A stretch of DNA of 10,116 nucleotides from Alphaproteobacteria bacterium (lineage in GTDB: Bacteria > Pseudomonadota > Alphaproteobacteria > BNTO01): NCBI GenBank assembly GCA_025996655.1, contig BNTO01000017.1:1-10116 (forward strand), in the 5' to 3' direction. The translations under genes and the position numbers were made by a program. This document shows, in pieces, positions 7,684-10,116 of the stretch (within the stretch, counting starts at the first letter, position 1; each line of letters starts with the position of its first letter). The notes below the pieces were generated by a model. That model made no database searches, had not been told where the DNA came from, and saw nothing but the letters and a program-made list of their open reading frames with translations.

Positions 7684-8127
7684 ATGATAAAATCCAAGAA
7701 AAAGAGAGGGCCGGGGCCTCAGCCTGGGACAGAGCAACAACGCCAGCGTTGCCAATCTTTGCAAGCAAAATTTATAACTCTTGGAAAAGAAGCGGCGTCT
7801 CAGGGAGAGCGTGTGGAGGCGGAACGTTTTTTTCAATATGCCGAGCACTATACGCGTGTTTTAAACAGTTTTCAGGAGCGGCTCGCATCCCAAAGAACGG
7901 AAGATGGCAGGATGAATCATGAAAATAAGGAGCCGGAGTCGGATTCCTTGAGCGTTCGTTTTGATGTTCCCCTTGTCCCAACAAAAAGTGAAGACGCCGA
8001 CGCTTTTTTAAAGGCAAGCGATTTCCCTGAATTTGCTCCTGAAACAGCCCCCGCGGCGGAGCCAAGGAGGCCAGGTCCCAAGCCTTTGCCTCGTTATAAG
8101 AAAACGCCGAGGTCTTTTCCGTCTTGA
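7684..8127 (+). CDS. DUF4167-domain protein
   Basis: The 147-residue product begins with a basic stretch (KSKKKRGPGPQPG). A short conserved segment follows at about residues 21-60: SLQAKFITLGKEAASQGERV, then EAERFFQYAEHYTRVL. That segment matches what I know of DUF4167, an alphaproteobacterial family in which a basic, often Asn/Arg-rich leader precedes a helical pair containing (A/N)xYxQHAEHYxR. The domain's function is not established; the positive N-terminus suggests nucleic-acid or ribosome contact, which is inference. The C-terminal half is low-complexity, acidic, then Pro/Arg-rich (EPRRPGPKPLPRYKKTPR), and is probably disordered. The N-terminus is shorter and less Asn-rich than in free-living relatives. 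The gene stands alone ahead of tRNA-Phe. Confidence 0.8.
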   Translation: MIKSKKKRGPGPQPGTEQQRQRCQSLQAKFITLGKEAASQGERVEAERFFQYAEHYTRVLNSFQERLASQRTEDGRMNHENKEPESDSLSVRFDVPLVPTKSEDADAFLKASDFPEFAPETAPAAEPRRPGPKPLPRYKKTPRSFPS

Positions 8128-8152
8128 CGTTTTGCCCGGATTAGGCTAGAAA
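8124..8152 (+). promoter_or_regulatory. Candidate promoter for tRNA-Phe
   Basis: TTGACG (8124-8129; five of six consensus bases) is separated by 17 bases from TAGAAA (8147-8152; four of six). This would start transcription about 10 bases before the tRNA. It overlaps the stop codon of the DUF4167 gene. A competing -10, TATGCT (8157-8162), sits 19 bases after TTGCCC (8132-8137). Confidence 0.35.
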
Positions 8153-8170
8153 AACGTATGCTTTTTGTGC

Positions 8171-8243
8171 GCCCAGATAGCTCAGTTGGTAGAGCAAAGG
8201 ACTGAAAATCCTTGTGTCGTTGGTTCAATTCCATCTCTGGGCA
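8171..8243 (+). tRNA. tRNA-Phe (anticodon GAA)
   Basis: A full cloverleaf of 73 bases is visible. The acceptor stem is GCCCAGA (8171-8177) with TCTGGGC (8236-8242), discriminator A8243. The D arm contains AGCTCAGTTGGTAGAGC. The anticodon stem AAGGA (8197-8201) pairs with TCCTT (8209-8213) around CTGAAAA, with GAA at 8204-8206, reading Phe codons UUU and UUC. The T loop is TTCAATT (8224-8230). The T stem has one T-T mismatch (8220 with 8234, canonical 50-64). The 3' CCA is not encoded (the DNA reads CCC after the discriminator), so it must be added by the CCA-adding enzyme. Confidence 0.97.
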
Positions 8244-8276
8244 CCCGTAAAGTGTTTCAAAAATAAAGTCAATAGC

Positions 8277-8292
8277 AAAAAAAAGGGGGGGG
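8277..8292 (+). promoter_or_regulatory. A8-G8 homopolymer pair forming the tpiA ribosome site
   Basis: Eight A (8277-8284) run directly into eight G (8285-8292), followed by AAGC and the GTG start of tpiA. The G run plus AAG is the only purine-rich ribosome site for this gene. Confidence 0.55.
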
Positions 8293-8296
8293 AAGC

Positions 8297-9004
8297 GTGA
8301 AAAAAGTTATTATTGGCAATTGGAAAATGAACGGTAGTCATGCGTTGGTTGATGCTTTGGCCGCCCAAATCACACCAGCCGCTGAGCTCCCCTATACAGG
8401 CCTTGTATGCCCGCCCTTCACCCTCCTCGCTTATGCCCGCAAAACGCTTCCTGCCTCCCTTTTTGTAGGGGCCCAGGATATTGCCGCGTGTGAGAAAGGC
8501 GCGTTTACGGGAGATGTGAGCGGGGCGCTCCTTGCCGATTCTGGGGCAACGCACGTTCTCATTGGCCACAGCGAGCGCCGCCTTTACCACCAAGAAAACG
8601 AAACAACGTTTTCGGAAAAAATTCAGGCGGCTTTGGCCCAAGGGTTGCTGCCTATTTTGTGCGTCGGGGAGTCGCACGAATGTTTCGACAAAAAGGAAAC
8701 AAAATCTTTTTTGCGCGCGCAACTGCACTTTGCCTTGCCTTTTTTGAAAGAAAAGGCGATTACCCTGGCGTATGAGCCCCTCTGGGCGATAGGAACTGGT
8801 CAAACGCCGACGCTTCCTATGATCCAAGACGTTCATAGTTTTCTTGAGGGCGAATTTGGCGTAGCGCCTTTTTATGGAGGGTCCGTGACGATCCAAAATT
8901 ATCAAGACATTCTTGCTTTAGGCGCTGTCGGTGGGTTGCTGATTGGCGGCGAAAGTCTATTTCCTGAAAAATTTGCGCTTATTTTGCAAGGAAAGGCTTT
9001 GTAA
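8297..9004 (+). CDS. tpiA: Triosephosphate isomerase
   Basis: The enzyme interconverts dihydroxyacetone phosphate and glyceraldehyde 3-phosphate in glycolysis and gluconeogenesis, in the cytoplasm, as a dimeric TIM barrel. The active site is intact: Asn8 and Lys10 in GNWKMN, the electrophile His91 in IGHSERR, and the catalytic base Glu160 in AYEPLWAIGTG, whose second half is the flexible lid loop. Phosphate-binding elements YGGSV (193-197) and GGLLIGGESL (212-221) are present; the second has GES where most family members have GAS. At 235 residues it is slightly shorter than the usual ~250. The GTG start is chosen because MKKVIIGNWKMN is the normal family N-terminus and the G-rich site lies just upstream. 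It follows tRNA-Phe by 53 bases, so it may be read from the same transcript, and it is convergent with the Tim44-domain gene. Confidence 0.97.
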   Translation: MKKVIIGNWKMNGSHALVDALAAQITPAAELPYTGLVCPPFTLLAYARKTLPASLFVGAQDIAACEKGAFTGDVSGALLADSGATHVLIGHSERRLYHQENETTFSEKIQAALAQGLLPILCVGESHECFDKKETKSFLRAQLHFALPFLKEKAITLAYEPLWAIGTGQTPTLPMIQDVHSFLEGEFGVAPFYGGSVTIQNYQDILALGAVGGLLIGGESLFPEKFALILQGKAL

Positions 9005-9088
9005 AATTCGAGCTTCTTAACAATTTTTTCTGGTTGCTAAGTTCGGATGTATAACTAACCTGTTTGAAAACTGATCCGCATAACGCCA

Positions 9089-9120
9089 TAAGAAAAGGCC
9101 TGAGGCGAAATGTTTTCTTA
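9089..9120. terminator. Possible bidirectional terminator between tpiA and the Tim44-domain gene
   Basis: TAAGAAAA (9089-9096) is an exact inverted repeat of TTTTCTTA (9113-9120), with a small GCC-TGA-GGC hairpin (9098-9106) inside. The A-rich and T-rich arms would give a T run to either strand. It overlaps the stop codon of the minus-strand gene (9118-9120), and the outer stem is all A-T bar one pair, so terminator function is uncertain. Confidence 0.35.
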
Positions 9121-9729
9121 GGAAAAGTCTGTCCCCATCTCAACAACCTTTAAATCCTCCTGGCCTTTTAAGATTTGAAAGGTCCACGTATTCTTCTTAG
9201 GAACAAAAAGGCACGCCGGGTTGTCGAAGGATTCTCCCGAAACATTGACGCTAGCAAACATTTGCTCGCTTTTGAACTGAACAACAACCTCAACCCCTCC
9301 TCGCGTTTCAAGAACATTTTCCAAAGAAGCTTGAAGATTTTTGATATCAATCAACAGATTTTGTTTTTTTTTGGCCCTTTTTTTCAGGCGTTCGGCAAAG
9401 GATTCATAAACGTTTTCGGATAAATATTTTTTGAGCGTTTCGTGGCGATTTTTGGCGTAGGCCTCTAAGGTTTCCTCAAAAATCCCCTCGCAACGCTTAA
9501 GAAAAGCGAAAGCATCCTCTTGCGGCCAATAAGGTTGCAACTTTTGGGCTTTTTGTAAGAAAGCTTGACTTTTAGTAGGATCTTCGCTACTCTGAGCAAA
9601 TAGCAGGGAGTTATCTCCTCGCCCCTCCGGCTCCTGGGCTTCCTGTTGAAAGCCGCTACGCGTTCCTAATTTCCTCCATAACTGCACTGCCAGAAAAAAA
9701 ACAAGAAGGAAGATGAGGAAAGTTGCCAC
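9118..9729 (-). CDS. Bacterial Tim44-domain (TimA-like) inner-membrane protein
   Basis: The 203-residue product has one N-terminal membrane anchor (TFLIFLLVFFLAVQLW, about residues 3-18) followed by LGTRSGF, which matches the LGxRTG element after the anchor in alphaproteobacterial Tim44-like proteins. The C-terminal part (about 70-198) fits the Tim44 fold: a helical first half (FLKRCEGIFEETLEAYAK, then YESFAERLKKR), then beta strands with VEVVVQFKSEQMFA near 145-160 and NTWTFQI. In mitochondria Tim44 tethers Hsp70 to the import channel; the bacterial relatives have the same fold but no settled role, presumably at the inner face of the cytoplasmic membrane. The start is GTG (9729-9727), chosen because it places the anchor at the N-terminus; no clear ribosome site is seen and the frame stays open upstream. 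It is usually near secB in Alphaproteobacteria; here an ISNCY element lies upstream. Confidence 0.85.
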   Translation of the reverse strand: MATFLIFLLVFFLAVQLWRKLGTRSGFQQEAQEPEGRGDNSLLFAQSSEDPTKSQAFLQKAQKLQPYWPQEDAFAFLKRCEGIFEETLEAYAKNRHETLKKYLSENVYESFAERLKKRAKKKQNLLIDIKNLQASLENVLETRGGVEVVVQFKSEQMFASVNVSGESFDNPACLFVPKKNTWTFQILKGQEDLKVVEMGTDFS

Positions 9730-9836
9730 AAAACGAAAGGCGCTAGGGATTCTAAAAAATTCTACGCAAGATTTGTTTCGAAACGCAATGAAAAAAGAAA
9801 TGGAGGTTGAATTTTTGACGTACGTTTTCTGTCAGC

Positions 9837-10116
9837 GCAATTAGGAATGTCATGTTGTGCAATTTAGGAATGTCATGTTTCAGGTCCCAAAAAGGATCCT
9901 ATAACTTTGGTCAAATTACGGATTTGTTGAGGCAGGAACAATGTCATGGGTGTTTCGTGAAAGGGACATGGAGAGACTCTATGTATTGTGCCAAGTAAAA
10001 GAAAGAAAATTGACGCAAGTTGAGGCTGGGCGGCAGCTTAAGCTTAGTGAACGACAAATTATCCGTTTGTTGAAACGTTTAGGTTCTAACGATTATAGCA
10101 GCCTCAAAAGTCGCCA
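9837..10116 (+). mobile_element. Left end of an ISNCY-type insertion sequence (truncated by window)
   Basis: The sequence TTAGGAATGTCATGTT occurs at 9841-9856 and again at 9864-9879, 23 bases apart, and AATGTCATG returns at 9940-9948 over the transposase start codon. Directly repeated motifs of this kind ahead of an ISNCY transposase are typical of the element's left terminus, where the transposase binds. The exact outer boundary is not certain; it lies near 9837-9841. The element continues past the window end. Confidence 0.65.
9941..10116 (+). CDS. ISNCY-family transposase, N-terminal part (3' end outside window)
   Basis: ATG at 9941 opens 58 codons to the window edge without a stop, preceded by the purine-rich GAGGCAGGAAC. 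The residues MSWVFRERDMERLYVLCQV, then LTQVEAGRQLKLSERQIIRLL form the N-terminal helix-turn-helix (about 24-47) that I associate with ISNCY-family transposases, which begin MSWRERDR and share QVEAAxxLGLSxRQV. The catalytic domain lies beyond the window, so activity cannot be judged. The start codon lies within a copy of the AATGTCATG repeat, so transposase bound at its own end could repress translation or transcription; this is inference. Confidence 0.8.
   Translation, partial: MSWVFRERDMERLYVLCQVKERKLTQVEAGRQLKLSERQIIRLLKRLGSNDYSSLKSR

Noticed and set aside
8225..8905. A 226-codon minus-strand frame opposite tpiA
   Set aside because: tpiA is certain from its active-site motifs; the opposite frame covers part of the tRNA and resembles no protein.
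1..10116. CRISPR arrays, toxin-antitoxin pairs, restriction systems or other defence modules
   Set aside because: No regularly spaced repeats, no paired small genes and no nuclease or methylase motifs apart from endonuclease III, a repair enzyme.

Overview
This window looks like part of a reduced, moderately AT-rich alphaproteobacterial chromosome, most plausibly from a Holosporales/Rickettsiales-like intracellular bacterium. Three things point there: a bacterial Tim44-domain protein, a DUF4167 protein (both typical of Alphaproteobacteria), and insertion sequences next to large secreted proteins of unknown function. The lineage below class is inference; no 16S or other marker is present.

Layout, left to right. 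The first 240 bases are the 3' end of an IS481-family transposase, followed by a 21-bp tandem duplication in a gene-free stretch. Next is an orphan multi-pass membrane protein (481-1203), then endonuclease III (nth, 1300-1935) with all its catalytic and iron-sulfur residues. Convergent to nth lies a 4.2-kb minus-strand gene (1980-6161) for an exported, almost wholly helical protein of 1393 residues. I do not recognise it, but it carries a degenerate repeated motif. Across an AT-rich divergent promoter region (6162-6385), a plus-strand gene (6386-7198) encodes a second exported protein made of two copies of a roughly 105-residue domain. A gene-poor stretch (7199-7683) separates this pair from housekeeping genes: a DUF4167 protein (7684-8127), tRNA-Phe(GAA) (8171-8243) and triosephosphate isomerase (tpiA, 8297-9004). 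Convergent to tpiA is the Tim44-domain protein (9118-9729, minus strand). The window ends inside the left end of an ISNCY-type element: direct repeats, then the start of its transposase at 9941.

How the parts fit. nth, tpiA, tRNA-Phe, DUF4167 and Tim44 are ordinary core genes whose usual neighbours have been reshuffled, and the mobile elements at both edges fit a rearranged genome. The most novel part is the divergent pair of exported proteins at 1980-7198. Their signal peptides, helical repeats and lack of recognisable enzymes suggest a periplasmic, surface or host-interaction role, but the sequence does not prove any function.
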